Positions 14,801-28,640 of a stretch of DNA of 64,000 nucleotides are shown in pieces; within the stretch, counting starts at the first letter, position 1; each line of letters starts with the position of its first letter. Below the pieces are notes generated by a model that searched no databases, was not told the DNA's origin, and saw only the letters and a program-made list of their open reading frames with translations. This stretch comes from Rhynochetos jubatus (lineage: Eukaryota > Chordata > Aves > Eurypygiformes > Rhynochetidae). The stretch covers positions 101,281,086 to 101,345,085 of the forward strand of contig CM050650.1 in assembly GCA_027574665.1 (NCBI GenBank), written 5' to 3'. Position numbers and translations under genes: made by a program.

Positions 14801-17800
14801 TCACCTGTACAACAGAATTTTCATATTTTTCAAGAAGGTGGAGGGATTGCAAAAATAAATTAACCATTCTTTCCTTTCTGTTCTGCATAGCAGGCATTTG
14901 GTCAGTGAGATACTGAGCAGACTTCCTGCAACTGTTCAACATAGTTCCGATGTTTATGGACTTCCTAAAGCATAACTGGGTCTGCTTAGTGAATGACAAA
15001 ATTAACTTCTGAACAGATCTTCACAAAGCAGATGTTTTAAACAAATGAATATTCTCATGATGCATTTTAACACAGTTATAAATTACATGGTTGGATTAAT
15101 GTGAACATAATCAATGTTAATGGCCAGTTGTTTAGTTATAAATGTGTTTCTTGCATTAAATAAACAACTTTTGTTATGTTCCTAAGTTAATTAGGACATA
15201 AGGTATGGCTGTAAACTTTTTAAATTTTCTTCAGTTTTTACTGGTTCATTATACTAATGAAGTGTTATTATTTTGTTTCCTTTTTGTCTGGGTGTTTTGA
15301 GAATGAACTGGTTTCTGAGACTTGTTTTTGTTTATTTTAGCTCTGCTTTGTCTGTCAATAGGGCTCCTCATACTATGTTTGCACAGGTCTTGCATTATAG
15401 CTGCAAAGTCGAAATCTCTCCTTATTTTGGTGATTGTATTGACTTTCTTTTCAAAACAGTTTATCTTTCAGTGACACTGCATTTATGTAGCATATCTTAC
15501 AAGAAAAAAACCCAACCAAACAACCAAAAACCACTGAAAAAGCCAACAAAGAGGACAATGTCTTCTTTGGCACAAATGCAAATGTACTTTTTAACTAGAC
15601 TAGGTTAAAAAATACAATCAGAACACCACTGAGATGGGTAGAGAGGCACCTTAATGTTTGCTAAATATACACTGGGCGTATCTGTCAGCTTTTTTAGACT
15701 GCAGACAGTTAAATCCTCTTTACGTGAACTTCTGCATTAACTTAAACTGTAATTGCCTATGCACAAGCTTACCAGACCAGCTTTAAAACCTGATGCTGAT
15801 ATTATAATATTTCAGGCTTAATATTGGAGCAAGTTCTTACTGAGACAATGCTTCTCTGGCTCAGCTGAGCTAAGCACATCACTCTGGAAAGCAATATCCA
15901 GTTGTTCAGCCTCCTAGGAGACATCTAAGTAGATGGCTTAGTAAACTTGATCTAATCAGAACAAAAGGTGTTCTAAGTCAGCCAAATGTAAAATTGCCTT
16001 TATGGGAACGTGGAAAGAGAAGTATAGTTACTGAATGGAGAAGTGACAGTTAGTAGTTACTTTGTGCTTCTGTTTCCAATATTTTTATATGTCTGTAGTA
16101 AGACTGGGTGAAGTCAGAGTAGGGATTGCTCCTTTCTTTGGGGAGCTACTGAGCACAATAAGGGAAAGAAACCTGTAGTGTTTGAGAGGTGCAAGGGAGA
16201 CCAAGTGGAGGTGCGAGGTTGCAGCTCAAAGGAAAACAGAAACTGTGGTGAGGTACAGAGAGCAGATACCAGATCTCAGAGATGAAGTAATAAATTTCCT
16301 GCAACCATAGAGGAGTGAGATGAGTCTGGTGAAATTTGGAAGGTCAGTGAGTTGAGAAAAACCAAGCCTGAATGCTAGGGCCATTCTGCAGAGGTTCAGA
16401 GCATGGCAGCTGTTTATAAATTCCCTTTATGTTTTTTCAAATTTGAGTTTCATCTGCTTAAAAAGTTAGGGATTCAAGTTTATGCTTTGGGTGTTGTTTT
16501 TTTTTCCTATTTTTTTTTTTTTTTAAACTATTTTGATCTTCCTTTGGGAGTTCACTGCAGGAAAAGCTCCACCTTAAAACTTTTGCTAATTCTGGATCCC
16601 ATTGCATGGACAGTTAACTGAAAAGCAGTGGCTGAAATCTCTTGCAAATACAAATGAGCTCCCAGTACACAAGTACCACTGACCCCAACAAGGGTTGGTC
16701 TGCTCAGGGGTAGTGAATTGGAATAGGGAAGTCATTTTCCCACATGTGGTACTGAAGAGGAATAGTATGGGAATAATATATACACTTTCAATATTCATTA
16801 AAAAATAGTTATAAAATTGTTAGAATGTAATAAAAAAGAACAACAACATTTTTCTGAAGAAAATGCCCATGTGACAGTCTCAATGACCTTTTCCCATATA
16901 GTATCATAAAGAATTAGTGATGTCTTCCATGGCATCATATGCCATGCTAATGGCTCTTCCATCTAAAAGAGAAAGGCATAATGAGGACCAATGTCTGAAA
17001 GTCAAAGCCAAAAAAAACATTATGGTGATTAATCATGTGAACAAACTGCCTAGAGAATTATTTCAATCCCTATTTCTTATATTTCTGATCAAAAATAGAG
17101 TCTTTCTGTAAAATAAGATTTAGAAAACCCAAGATCTTAGATAACAGCTGAATTCATACTATTTGATTTATTAAGGAATAAAAGGAGTAGAATGAAGTAA
17201 AGTATAATTATGATACATAGCAGGACAGACTACAGGATCTCATAGACCTGAATATTTTCAAAATCTAGAATCTTTAGGAACCCAATTACTTATAAAGCAC
17301 AAAATGATTCCCTTGCTACACAGGTTGTCTCTAAGCCTTTGTAGATATTCAAGGTCAAGAAGATACAAAAATACCTTTGTATGCTGTCTTATAGCTTATA
17401 GGCATATATTCAGTATCTTCATATGAAAGAAAGAAGCTTGTATCATAATTAGTACATGTTTTCCTCTAAACCCAACCCCTATATTTAGGTGTCAGGCAAA
17501 GCAGGAAATGGAAATGTCCTAACTGCAGCAGTAACCAGGTTAATCCCCAACACACAAAGTTCCCTGTATCCACAAGTCTTAATGGTGCCTTCCTTGGTTT
17601 CCTCTGGTGAAGAAAAAAATCACACTATGCACAAGTATAATATGGAATAAATTGTTCTGAATTGCATAGGCATCTGCATCTATATACCTAGTTCCTGTAT
17701 GTTTCATTATCAGGGGATGGAGGTTTTCATATTCTTCTTGTCAGGAATCGTCAGAGAGTGGTGAGAAACACGGTGCTGTATATTTTATTTTATCTTTCAT

Positions 17801-19965
17801 TTACTTGTGATTAACAAGAACTTAAAGTTTAGATTAATTTCCCTTTGTTTCACCCTGCACTTAACTTTATATGGGATAGGTTAGCAGTAGATCTTATCTT
17901 AACATGAGAAATTCTAAGAAGGCTTGGTAGTAGAATACATCACAAAGCTTGTAGATGAATTAATGCAAATAGCTGGAATTTGAAATCTCTTTGAGAATCT
18001 GCCAGTCATTTTATAGAACTGAATGTAAAACCTCAGTTTTGCCCTTAAGTTTCACTAGGAAAGCTGAATTTACAACTCTTCCCAAATTAATTTTAGTTCA
18101 GACTTGGAAAAAAGGACAGTGGTATTCTTCAAAGTTTTCTGTGCTGAGAGGGGTCTTCAGAAAATGATTTCAGTTGTTAAATGGGAAATAGCCAGTTTCC
18201 ACACCAATGCACTTGGAAAGGTAAGTATTCTGGTTAATACAGCTGCATTGCTCTCTGAATAAAGTAGTTAAACATAGCATAGATTTCTTTTAGGATTATT
18301 TATCACTTAATAACTTGCACAACACTTGGCAGAGATACTGAAAAAAGCCTTTCTCCTAGATTGAATGGTATCATCACACAAGCTCTCCAAATACAGAACT
18401 TCATAGATAGAATGAAAATGTTCTGTGAAGAATGATGACAGGATCAGCTCATAAAATAAAAAAAAAACCAATCATGCTGCAAATCTTAGCCATGTAGTGT
18501 CTCAGTGCATTCCACAAGTGAGTAAAAGTGATTTTTGAAGAAAATATAGGCTCAGGCCTTTTGACGAAGGAGTAAGACTGGGCAAGGGGACATGGATAAC
18601 TGTTCAGCTTTCTATATTTCAAAGCAATGTTGTCATATGAGAAGAGTCTGAATGTGGAAATATGAAAATGAGCATCTGTTGTTATGAGAAATGTCAGACA
18701 TAGAAGTTTAAAATATCTGATTTACCTAGAATTTTCTCCTTTCCTCTTGAAGAAAAAAAAAGGTAATAGCTATCTCACCTACTATTTCGAAGATTTCAAA
18801 TTTTATAGACTGTCTGCCTTCAGGGCTTGAGGACTCTTTGTGTTAAGAATCCACCTGATAATAATGTTTCACTGGGAATATAATAATTCTCTATTGCTAG
18901 AGGCAACTGGCAAAGAAACTTCCTAAATCAACTAAAAAAGTCTCTTTTTTATTAGCTGGAATATACTTCAGTTCTTCATCTTTCACTTTCTGCCTCTGAT
19001 TAGCTGCAAGAACTGAAAAGGAATATGTGCATGAAAGTTCACAATAAAATATGCCAAATCTTTCTGCACTTAGATATTCCATTCTATTAAAAAATTTCTT
19101 TTCCACACTTTCCGGCAAATGTGGAAATCGTAAGCTGGGCAAGGGTTATGTATCTTTTCCTTTCAGCCAGGATAGAATGTCAGGAGCTGGAAATGCCAAT
19201 AATTTGTCTTCATTGATACTGAAATCATGATTTTGTAAGTGGTCTGATCTTTTCTGTTCCTTAAGATTATAAAAAGAAATTAAATCAATAGTGCTACTTG
19301 CATACAGTCTCTGATTAAAAGTAATGATGTCTTCACTTTTCTTACGATGTGCAGGGCATTAGATACATGTATGCTACAGACTGGATTCACGGGTTGCTTA
19401 GTAGGACACACCCGTGCACGCAAAATGTCCTGTCTGTATCCCTTATTCCCACTTACTGACCATAGGATCTAAGTATGTAAGTTTTCAGCGTAATCTGGTC
19501 ATATTTAATACATAGGAAAATAGTAATGCACATATGTAGCACACAGGAAAAGAGATGTAGATGAACTGTCTAACCACAAGGATGCCTATATAAGTGCTCC
19601 AAGCTGTCAGTGTTATGAGGTGTGCTCCCACCCAGCACATCACAGGGGAAGAGCTCCCTGTGAATAGGGGGGGGGACAGCTCCTGTTCCACATCCTCCAG
19701 TTCTGTGCAGGCATAACCTCACATTTCATGGGACAGCAGCAGAATCACTCATCAGCTTTGATTATAATGAGTAATGGGAAAGCAGGCCCTGGCAGAAGAA
19801 ATTTGAAGATATCATTAGCCCCTCAGTGGTAGACTTGGGCCTTTGCCCAAGACTACAAATTGGTATCAGAGGAGGAAATTTAATCTGGTTTTGCATTTCT
19901 TACATAGCACCCTAATAATTGTAACATCTTTCTTCTAAAACAAAAAAGAAAATAGAAAACAAACC
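11818..19965. other. AT-rich non-coding sequence with simple runs
   Basis: No gene is recognised. An AGTATA-type imperfect repeat lies at about 13,398-13,446 and a 15-base T run at 16,510-16,524. The plus frame at 15,273-15,608 (111 codons) has a run of Lys/Pro/Asn/Thr codons from an A-rich segment and no domain. A purine-rich, slightly GC-richer block lies at about 16,090-16,400 without a recognised function. Confidence 0.55.
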
Positions 19966-20003
19966 AACACACACACCCACACACACCCACCCCCCCCCCC
20001 CCC
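19966..20003. repeat. CA/CCCA microsatellite ending in a 14-base C run
   Basis: ACAC and ACCCAC units run from 19,966 and end in 14 consecutive C at 19,990-20,003. Such compound CA/C tracts mutate readily in length. The minus strand is a long G run that could form quadruplex-like structures and is a likely place for assembly length error. Confidence 0.85.
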
Positions 20004-20788
20004 GACAAGTCATTTCCAACATTTACCAATATTTAGAATTAACAGACCACTGCTAACTACTAATTGGCTTCAGCTGAATATTAAATCCAGTTTTAACACC
20101 AGGTCTTGTCTGCAACTTTCCTCTTCTCTCCGCTCTGCCCTCCTCCACTCCGCTGAAATTCACAGCAGTCTGCATCAGGCCAGAAGTGGGATTCAGACCT
20201 AGGCCTAAAACATAATACTAAATTTAGCCATTTCTTATGCACAGGTAGCCCATTACATTTTCTTGAGAAAGAGGTGACAGGAAATAAAGAGCATCCTTAT
20301 GTTAAAAGATAGTTACAGATTAAAACCTAAGAGGATTTTTTTTAAATTAAGAGGATGAATAAGAAACCAATGTGGTGAGACAGTAACATTCACCATGACT
20401 TACCATATAAATCCTAAATTGAAAAAATGTTTTAATGTAGAAGCATTAGAACATCAGAGTCACCTCAAAGATCAAATTAGAAGCTGTATCCTTGAGTACT
20501 TTTCAGCTTATTCATACCTATTTCAGGGATTTCTGATAATATTTACATTTCTCAGACATCTTTTTATAGAACTGTATACCACTTATTCTTGATAATGTGT
20601 GTGCTGGCTCCATACCACCTCAACTGGCTGAGCATGTCTGTTCTCAAAGATGCAAATAATTTCTTTATGGTGACTACTTGAAATTATACTCCCTTTATGA
20701 TAATTTGTTTAACATTAGTTTTCCTTTCAAAATGTTTGATAAAATATTGCCATGATTTTACCTAGATGGAGCTAATTTTTTTTGTTTT

Positions 20789-21093
20789 CATAGAATCATA
20801 GATTCACAGAATGGTTTGGGTTGGAAGGGACCTTAAAGATCATCTAATTCCAACCCCCCTGCCATGGGCAGGGACACCCTCCACTAGACCAGGTTGCTCA
20901 AAGCCTCATCCAGCCTGACCTTGAACACTTCCAGGGATGGGGCATCCACAGCTTCTCTGGGCAACCTGTTCCAGTGCCTCACCACCCTCTCCATCAAGAA
21001 TTTCTTCCTGATAACTAATTGAAATCTCCCTGCTTTCAGTTTAAACCCATATGTTTTGATTTTGTCTACACTAGTACATACAGGTCTATGTAA
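20789..21093 (-). mobile_element. CR1 LINE, 5'-truncated 3' fragment
   Basis: This is a non-LTR retrotransposon of the avian CR1 family. In minus orientation the 3' end lies at 20,789, with the typical tail reading catagaatcatagattcaca on the plus strand. The C-terminus of the ORF2 endonuclease/reverse-transcriptase protein is still readable, ending [17 protein letters not shown] with its stop at 20,884-20,886. The sequence stays CR1-like to about 21,040 and more weakly to about 21,093, where it merges with unrelated DNA. The element is 5' truncated, lacks the catalytic domains and cannot move by itself. An open minus frame to 21,135 is just the CR1 tail fused to flanking sequence, not a host gene. 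Confidence 0.95.
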
Positions 21094-24022
21094 GTCAAGC
21101 AAGGAGTACCAGATCCTGTGAAAAGTCTGGAACACATAACCAGCACTATATCTTTTTTTGACTGTGAAAGTGGAAGGAACAATGATTTACAGATTAATTT
21201 ATTTATGTATGTGAACACATGCACTTGTGAACATACTGTTTTGGAATCCTGATGATGCTTTGCAGAGCATAAATTGCTTATGAAGTATTGCAAAATCAGC
21301 TCTAGATAAAGCATGAAATATGTCTCTGAATCCACATGAATTATGGCAATAGTAATAATAATACTCTAGATGTATATAATGAGCATGACTCATAAAGACT
21401 AAGACTGTGTTTTAATGCGCATTTTTGAGGCACTCATCAAAGTTAGTTCTATTCCTGAGCAGGAGCCTTTGGGTGCCACCGTAAGAAGAATTCAATCCTA
21501 AGAATATGCATTTATTTTAACCCTCACCCTCACGTGGTCCTGCCAGGGGAGAACTGTTTTACTTGCAGCTCAGGCTGCTAAGATGAAGGAAACATGCTAA
21601 TTCAGCATATCCATTAGGTACTGCAGAACTGTCTTCTCTTCAGAGCAGTCCTGTCAGGGTGTCCTTAGTTGAGCTGGTCAACATTTGTAAGCCTGCTGAA
21701 TCGCCCATCTCCTCCAGCAACCAGCAAGTGTTCCAGGCTTGGTATCCAAACGCTGGTAAAAACTGGAACTACAAAGTCACAACTGTAAATGTAGATACAG
21801 TGAAAATATATATCACTGCTATTTATTACAGAGGTAAAATCAAGGTCCCAATTACATTTAATGAAGCAATTTGCTTCAGTTACATACAGGGAAAACAGTA
21901 TCAACATTTTCCAAAACCCTGTTCTTAAACTCTTTCAAGTTGAAGAGGTGCAAAGAGTTATCACCCTTAGTGAGGTCACCCAAGTCCCAGCTACAGCTCT
22001 ATCACTTCTTACTCTCAGCTTTCAGTGGCTTTGAAGAACAAATAGAGTGCTTGGAACAAACCAGGCTGCTGTCTGTAGGAAGTGTTTCCAGGCTCTTTCC
22101 CAGAAAGGGTGATGTTCCCTTCCACAGCCTGTTCCTTGTGTTAGCCTGAGAGGTTCTGATTAAAGAAAGGTACTTTGAATGGGAGATAAGGAGCAACATT
22201 TGCCCTCCTCTCCTCTACTGTTAACCTTTGTCATTCAAGGATTTTCAGCAGCCGAACTTCAGACGCTTTCCTTTTTCCCTTGCTACTTTTAGGATTGTGG
22301 GTTATAATTCATTTGAGTCTGTTGCTTTGTCAACTTTTAATCATTCTAATTACCTAATTATCTACTCTAATGAAATGATAAAGCCTTTAACAGTTCAGAC
22401 TTCCTTCTCCCTGAAGAAAATTCTCTCTCATCCTCTGGGATGCTACCTTCTTTGTTTAAAGACAGAAACTTATTTGGGGGCTGGGCATCAGTGCTAGTTT
22501 TGCCTGCTTAAACACATTTTCCTTGTGCATTGTTTGCTTCTTATAATTGTAGTTATTCTTTAGCCTTTGTTTACAAATCAATGTTTTTATTGAATTTCCT
22601 TAACAATAAATGGCAGCAGGGAGATGGGAAACACACATTGCATTAAAACTAAAAACTTTTTCCAAATCAGGGAGAAAAATCAGATTTTACCAACACTGAA
22701 GGTGACTGTAGGCATGAACTACAAATTCATGCTGCATTTTGACTCACTGAAGCATACATTCTTTCTGCAAGATCAGTTCAGCATGAGAAGTATGGAATGA
22801 GGCAACAACCTCTGAAATTATATTATGTGGGTTTCATTTACCTTAGGCCAAGGAAAGAAATAAACTTGTGTTTCTTCACTGTCAATAAATACTCCAAATT
22901 TGCAGCTGCTCTATATTATAGGTCTTTTTTTTTTTTTTTTTTTTTCTTCTTTAGCTGTGTTTCAAAAGAAGTTGTATTTGGGGAAAATGACTGTAGGTAC
23001 ATGAGTATACATCCAGGAGAAGATCTTATAGAAGAGATTCTGTATGGGCCAATATAGCTGACTGCCGTGACAGGGGAAGTATCAGATCTACAGTCAATTC
23101 CTATTGCTTTGTTTCCCAGCTGACTGCCTCAGGGTAGCTGCTCACCAAACAGGCTACATGATATGTTTTGTGTCCAGTACGCTGCCTGGTTTGAATCTCC
23201 TTCTGAATTGTCTAAGTGTCATGTGCTGTCCTATGAATGTTTTTGCATGTCCTTTCCCTTGTCCCCAGCTGGTCTGACAGAAGACGGTCTGTGTGATACT
23301 GCTGTGCTGCAGGGACAATGCTACAGCTAGCACAAGGTTTTTCCCAGTTTGCCTGCTGGAAGGTACATCTTACCTATTGAACACATAAAATCAGAGAAAG
23401 TACCCCGCTTCCACATTAGCAATTTGCCAAAGAGAGAAACACTTTTAGTCTCTCGGAGGAAGACTGGCAGCAGTAAGAGGCATGGGATATGATTCAGTTC
23501 CTCCCTCACTTAAAAGTGTGTCAGTAGCAAAAAAACCCACCCAAAGCAGTATTTGAACCCAGAGAGTAAAAGTGTAAGAGAATTCAGAGAAAAATCTGTG
23601 AGAAGCAGGATAGACAATGGAAAGAAGGAAACAAGAGGACAAGCACTTAGGCTGTGAGGAAGAATTAGCCCAGAAGAGTAGGAAAAATTTACTATGCATG
23701 AGGCGTGTGGAAGAACAAAAAAAGTTTTGCCTTTTAGAAAAGGAGGGTCAGGACATGACAGTAAGCATTCAAAAGAGCATGAAGTGGGTTAAGAAGAAAG
23801 AAGCAGTGGGAGGAGATAGGAGAAGGGTGAAATGAGAAAACTTTTAGGCAAACATACAGTAATTTTTGTCCTTCACTGTTTCCTTCAGAGGAGTGGTACA
23901 GGCATAACTCAAGACTGTTATAGGTGCAATTCAATTCAAGTCAGGTCCTTTCTATTATTCCAGTTTCCAACTCTAAACCTCTGCAGGCTTACAGTCAGTC
24001 AGAGACATCATATTCGTGACGT
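21094..24022. other. Non-coding sequence between two CR1 fragments
   Basis: No gene is recognised. Several frames of 60-92 codons overlap on both strands around 21,660-22,200, which is typical of chance. A 21-base T run lies at 22,925-22,945. The block at about 23,590-23,830 is strongly purine-rich on the plus strand, which explains the Lys/Glu/Arg-rich open frame at 23,617-23,835. Confidence 0.55.
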
Positions 24023-24437
24023 ATAGAATCACAGAATGGTTTGGGTTGGCAGAGACCTTAAAGATCATCTAGTTCCAACCTCCCCACCACCATGGGCAGG
24101 GACACCCTCCACTAGACCAGGTTGCTCCAAGCCTCATCCAGCCTGGCCTTGGACACTTCCAGGGATGGGGCATCCACAGCTTCTCTGGGCAACCTGTTCC
24201 AGTGCCTCACCACTCTCAGTGTGAAGAATTTCTTCCTTATATCTCCTCTAAATCTGTTTAAAGCCTCTCTTTCTGTTTAAAGCCATCGCACTTTGTTCTA
24301 TCATTACAGGTCCTTGTAAAAAGCCCCCCCCCAGCTTCCTTGTAGGCCCCCTTCAGGTACTGGAAGGTGCTATAAGGTCTCCCCAGAGCCTTCTCTTCTC
24401 CAGGCTGAACAAGCCCAACTCTCTCAGCCTGTGTTCT
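24023..24437 (-). mobile_element. CR1 LINE, 5'-truncated 3' fragment
   Basis: This is a second minus-strand CR1 fragment. Its 3' tail begins at 24,023 with atagaatcacagaatggttt. It covers the ORF2 C-terminus (stop at 24,112-24,114, ending in a SLEV-type then WSNLV peptide). Further upstream in element sense it keeps the CR1 segment that reads aggctgaacaagcccaactc on the plus strand near its 5' limit. It is 5' truncated at about 24,437. The part encoding the LEVF-type motif has diverged from the 20.8 kb copy, and a small insertion-like C-rich difference is visible near 24,325. It is inactive. Confidence 0.95.
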
Positions 24438-27400
24438 TACACATTTTCATTTACAGGGCATGGGACTTAATGTCACTTTTCTATCCTTAGGATATAATTT
24501 ATATAACTTTAGAAATGTACTGCCTCATGTCCATTAAGTACATTCTACTTGTCTGCTCTTACAAATTCTTTTCTTGTTTAAGGAAGTCAGGTTTCCAATT
24601 TCCCCTTATAGGAAGTATGCAGCCACTCTGCTGTGGAAGACTTCCTGACATGTCTCTACCCATGCAGGAATTATTACCTTTTCTGTGGTGTTTAATCAGC
24701 ATAGTCACACATGAGCATCCGCCCTCTGGCATGCACAAACCTCTATCCTTTGGTTCAGAAGTCTCAGAATCACAGGAATGTCATTGGTTTCCATCTCACC
24801 TATCTAAAGGAGGTCACATCCCTTCTTAAAGGAGTAACTTTTCAGCTGGAATTGATTATGTTGAGAAATAATTCCTGGTCAACTCATCTTTTTGCCTTAA
24901 AAGCTGCATATAACAGAACCTTGTTTAGTTGCCCCTGAATTCAGCTGAATGGGAGAAAACATCATTTTAGAGGGATGGACACATAGCTATTTTGAACATA
25001 CTTATTTCTGTTTCCTGTAGTTACTGATCTGAATCTGTGATCCAGATTTTTACATTTTAAATTCTTTTGAAATATTTTGTTTTGAAATATATAGAACTAT
25101 GATTTCTACAATTTAAGGATTTGACTTTATTTTCAATATATCACTAAATATCCCCTGAATTTGTCAGAAATAAGAGATAGTCACAGCAGGTCTCCTCTCC
25201 TTACCTATTAAATTTTTAATTCATTATTAAAAATTGAAATTCACAATAATCAGATGAAAACATATATTTGAATTTTATAATTATTTGATAGATGCTTTCA
25301 GGCTTACAATAGTGACACTTCATGTAGATCCACCTCTCTTTGTTGGATCTCTGGAAAACATTTTCTTGAACATGTTGTGGCCTTCCTTGTGCCATGTATT
25401 ACAAAAGATGTGGTTGGGAGCTCTGGCCCACAGAAAAGAATGGAAACTGAAATTAAGAGATTCCAGCTTTGATTGAAATATTTTCAGAAATCCAGTATTT
25501 TAGGTCTTTTGAAGGAAATTTCCAAATTAATGTGAAAATATTGTGTGTAGGGGGGGAAATTGAGAAGGATTTAGTTTGAAACAGGAAAGAAATCTTTTCA
25601 GTAGGTCTTACTTCCTTCAGGCTCTGTTTTGGATGAAGAATGCCCCAAATATAACATGTCCTCTTGGATTTGAGTAAGACAGATGGAGTCCTATATAGAC
25701 ACCCCAGCATTTTTATAAATTCAATCATCATCATCATCATGTTCCAGAATAAAAAGAATGCTGAATATAGCTAATACCCACAAAAGGGTGTCTATACTGC
25801 TCTAGTATGCTGCATTGCCAAGAACAGGCAAACCAGCAGATTATCCATAAGTTAAAAACTGGGAATTTTGCCAATGGTCTGTGATTAATTCAATAATACC
25901 CTTTTATGTAGGGAAAGCTATGCAGATATTTACAGAATGAGGGTGGGTTATTGGTAATCAGAAAGAGTGCTAGGTGTGAGTTCTGAATGAATGTGCAGAA
26001 TGCTTTTCTGCAAGAAATTATCTGTAAGGTGATATTTCCTCTGCCAGAATAAGGAAGTACTGCCCCTAATCTCATCTCTGTTCCAACAGCAAGTACTTTT
26101 TAAACTCTCATGCTTTCGTTGTTTCTTGATTAAACTTTCTTCAAGAAAAGAAGTGGAAATGGAAAGTATACACACAGATTTCAGTTTTGGTGCCAGTGAT
26201 TTTGAGTTCAAATTCTACCACAAAAAGTCCTGGGACATTCGTTACCCAGTGCTGAAATTGTTATAGTTTGGGCAGTATCAACATTTGAACTAAGTCTAAT
26301 TTATAAACTGGATGATGTATGGGAAGTGACATTCCTGACATCTGATTTTTATGACCTCATTTGTAATTCTGCCCAATGTGTTGTTCTGCTATTCCCAAAG
26401 TTGTTTCATAGCTTTGAAATGTCTTTTACACATAACCGTGTGAAAAGAATGGTCATAAAGATAAATGAATGGCAGAACATTTTGTTGTCATTGTAGAAAT
26501 AAACATAAGCTCAACATGCTGAGACTCTGTCTAAGGCTAGTTTTTCATTTTCCCATTTGACTGCCCTGGCTCCACTTCACCTATACTCAGAAAAAAGGCA
26601 AAGAAGCAGAATGAAGTCCCATGTGTGTGCAGTGAAGACGTACGAGAGTGACTGAAGTTCACTAGATGTCCATGTTAAGTGCTACTTTGGTGCCTTTGGT
26701 TCCATCAAGACATCTGCATATGCTGAAAGACATGACACAGACAGATACATACCTTTCTGGAGCAGCAACTCTAAATCAGGTATCATGTCCTAAAATTAAA
26801 TCAGATGCCTATGTTTAGGCAACACACACTAGAAATCTTGCTCGTCACTAAATTCATGGAGGGAGCCAGGATATTTGCATTCTTTGCACTAAGAGTAATG
26901 CAACAAATAACATTCCTATTTGTTGGCACTGGCTGCATTATTAAACCTTGTGACATAATGAGGGTTCATTCAGTTTCAGTTGCATTTTTTCCAGTCTGGG
27001 GCAAATAAACACCCAGATCCAAATGAAGTTAAAAGGGAAGGATAAATTTAGGAAAATGGCATCCAGAACAGATAAAGCATTTAGTAGTCTAAAGTGGCAT
27101 CTAGAGAATATTTAAGCATGTGCATGTATCCTTAAAGGTTAAATCATCCAAATAAAGAAAAAAGAAGATTGTAACTCTCTATCTTAGGCTGGTTTTGTGG
27201 GTCTGGGGAGTCCTAGGTACAGATTTTGCCTCCCAGAACTGTGTCTGTATTTTACTGTGATTGGATATATATAATCATGCCTAGAAAATTAAGAGAGGTT
27301 CTGGATTCTGTTCTTGGCATCAGGCAGCGAAACATTATGATGTAAATTCTGCATTTCCTTTGAAAGTCCCAAACTCCTGCCATAAAGGTAATTCTGATTT

Positions 27401-28200
27401 ATATTTATTCACATAATTAGTTTTGGAAGATAATATGTTTATTTTCATTTTCATTCATATACATTTCAAAGGGGAAGAAACTGTGGGATTAAGATTATCC
27501 CATCAGGAAAAGCAATCATACATGTAATAGCCAGCTACGATTGACCACACAGCATGATGGTTCTATAAAGAGAGAGAAAAAAGAATTTCAGCCAGTTGGG
27601 AAGCTGTCCCAGATACTGATGAAAAGATAATAATTATTGATAGGATTTTTATTCATTTATTTATTTAGAGACAGATGCATTACTAATTTTAACCTCAAAA
27701 GGACATTTCAGCCTTGCAAATCGTACAAATTTCTGGATGGTACTTTTTAGATATCTCTGTAAGGAACGTGGACTTTGCTATTGGCATTTTCTCTCAAAGA
27801 TTCTTTCAGTCTAAGGGAACTCCCAATTTCCAGTTTCTACTGGCTGACAATATGAGATCTGTGAATCAGATTGTGACATCTTATAAGCTTATTTACCTCA
27901 ATAACTATTCATCACTCAGAGCAAAAGATAAAATTTTGGCCTAGCCAGTTTCAGTAGGATCAGGTTTTCCCTCAAGCATTTTCCAATCTGGGTTTGGAAA
28001 AGTCCTTATGTGTGTCAAATCTAAAACCTTCCTAATACCCCTTTCATGCTCTATATGACTGTCCTTTTGTTGGTGAAAAGAAGATAGTGATGCAGCTTAT
28101 TGCCAATATTTAGCCAGTATTTGAATTTCTTTCACGACACTATTGACTTATTTTCTCTCTAACATATCACCAAAGAATGTAAAAGGCTGCCCCCTGAAGT
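24438..28200. other. AT-rich non-coding sequence
   Basis: No gene is recognised. Frames up to 104 codons (24,515-24,829, plus) have no domain. A short ATC trinucleotide repeat lies at 25,724-25,741 and accounts for the run of Met codons opening the minus frame 25,453-25,740. Confidence 0.55.
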
Positions 28201-28640
28201 CACTGATGGATATGTTGATTGTCTTTGGATGGAGTCCTGCAAGGAGTACCACACTTTCCAGTTAGAAACATTTTGACACCCTGTTATCTTCCTGAGTTGA
28301 TCAGACACCTGCTGCTACCCCACCTGCTTTCTTGGCAGCCAGAAATGCCTGTCTGCCTCTCTTTCCTAGGGTTTCTCCCCCTCCCTTTCTCGCTGTGTAA
28401 GTATCAACAGGTGGGATCAATTGTGAGGAAGGATGTTGTGCCAAGGCTTCATCGCTGGCATGGAGGCAGCAGTTTCTGTAGAGGGGATGGCACGTGCAGG
28501 TTGAAGAAGGTTGCTCTGCAGAAGTCGGTGCTGTCTGGCACCCATGCCTTACTAGAGGGGTCCAACCAACTTTGGAGAAGGCAGGGTGCCATCCTGACAG
28601 ATGGACAGAAGAGGTAGCCAAGACACCAGGTAGTTATGCA
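28201..28640. other. GC-richer patch with a 132-codon open frame; function unknown
   Basis: This is one of the few GC-richer patches. It holds a 132-codon plus frame (28,219-28,617) with overlapping frames of 106 and 76 codons on minus and 69 on plus. Several frames being open together is expected from local GC composition rather than from selection on one. I see no domain, signal peptide or clear exon boundaries. It could be an old repeat, a transcribed non-coding exon or chance. Confidence 0.3.

Noticed and set aside
15273-15608. 111-codon plus frame
   Set aside because: No domain, a low-complexity Lys/Pro/Asn tail from an A-rich segment and no exon boundaries.
20884-21135. 83-codon minus frame with a convincing C-terminus
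   Set aside because: It is the CR1 ORF2 tail joined to flanking sequence, not a host gene.
24770-24840. Possible additional CR1 tail (agaatcacaggaatg)
   Set aside because: Only the first few bases resemble the CR1 tail; the following sequence does not fit.
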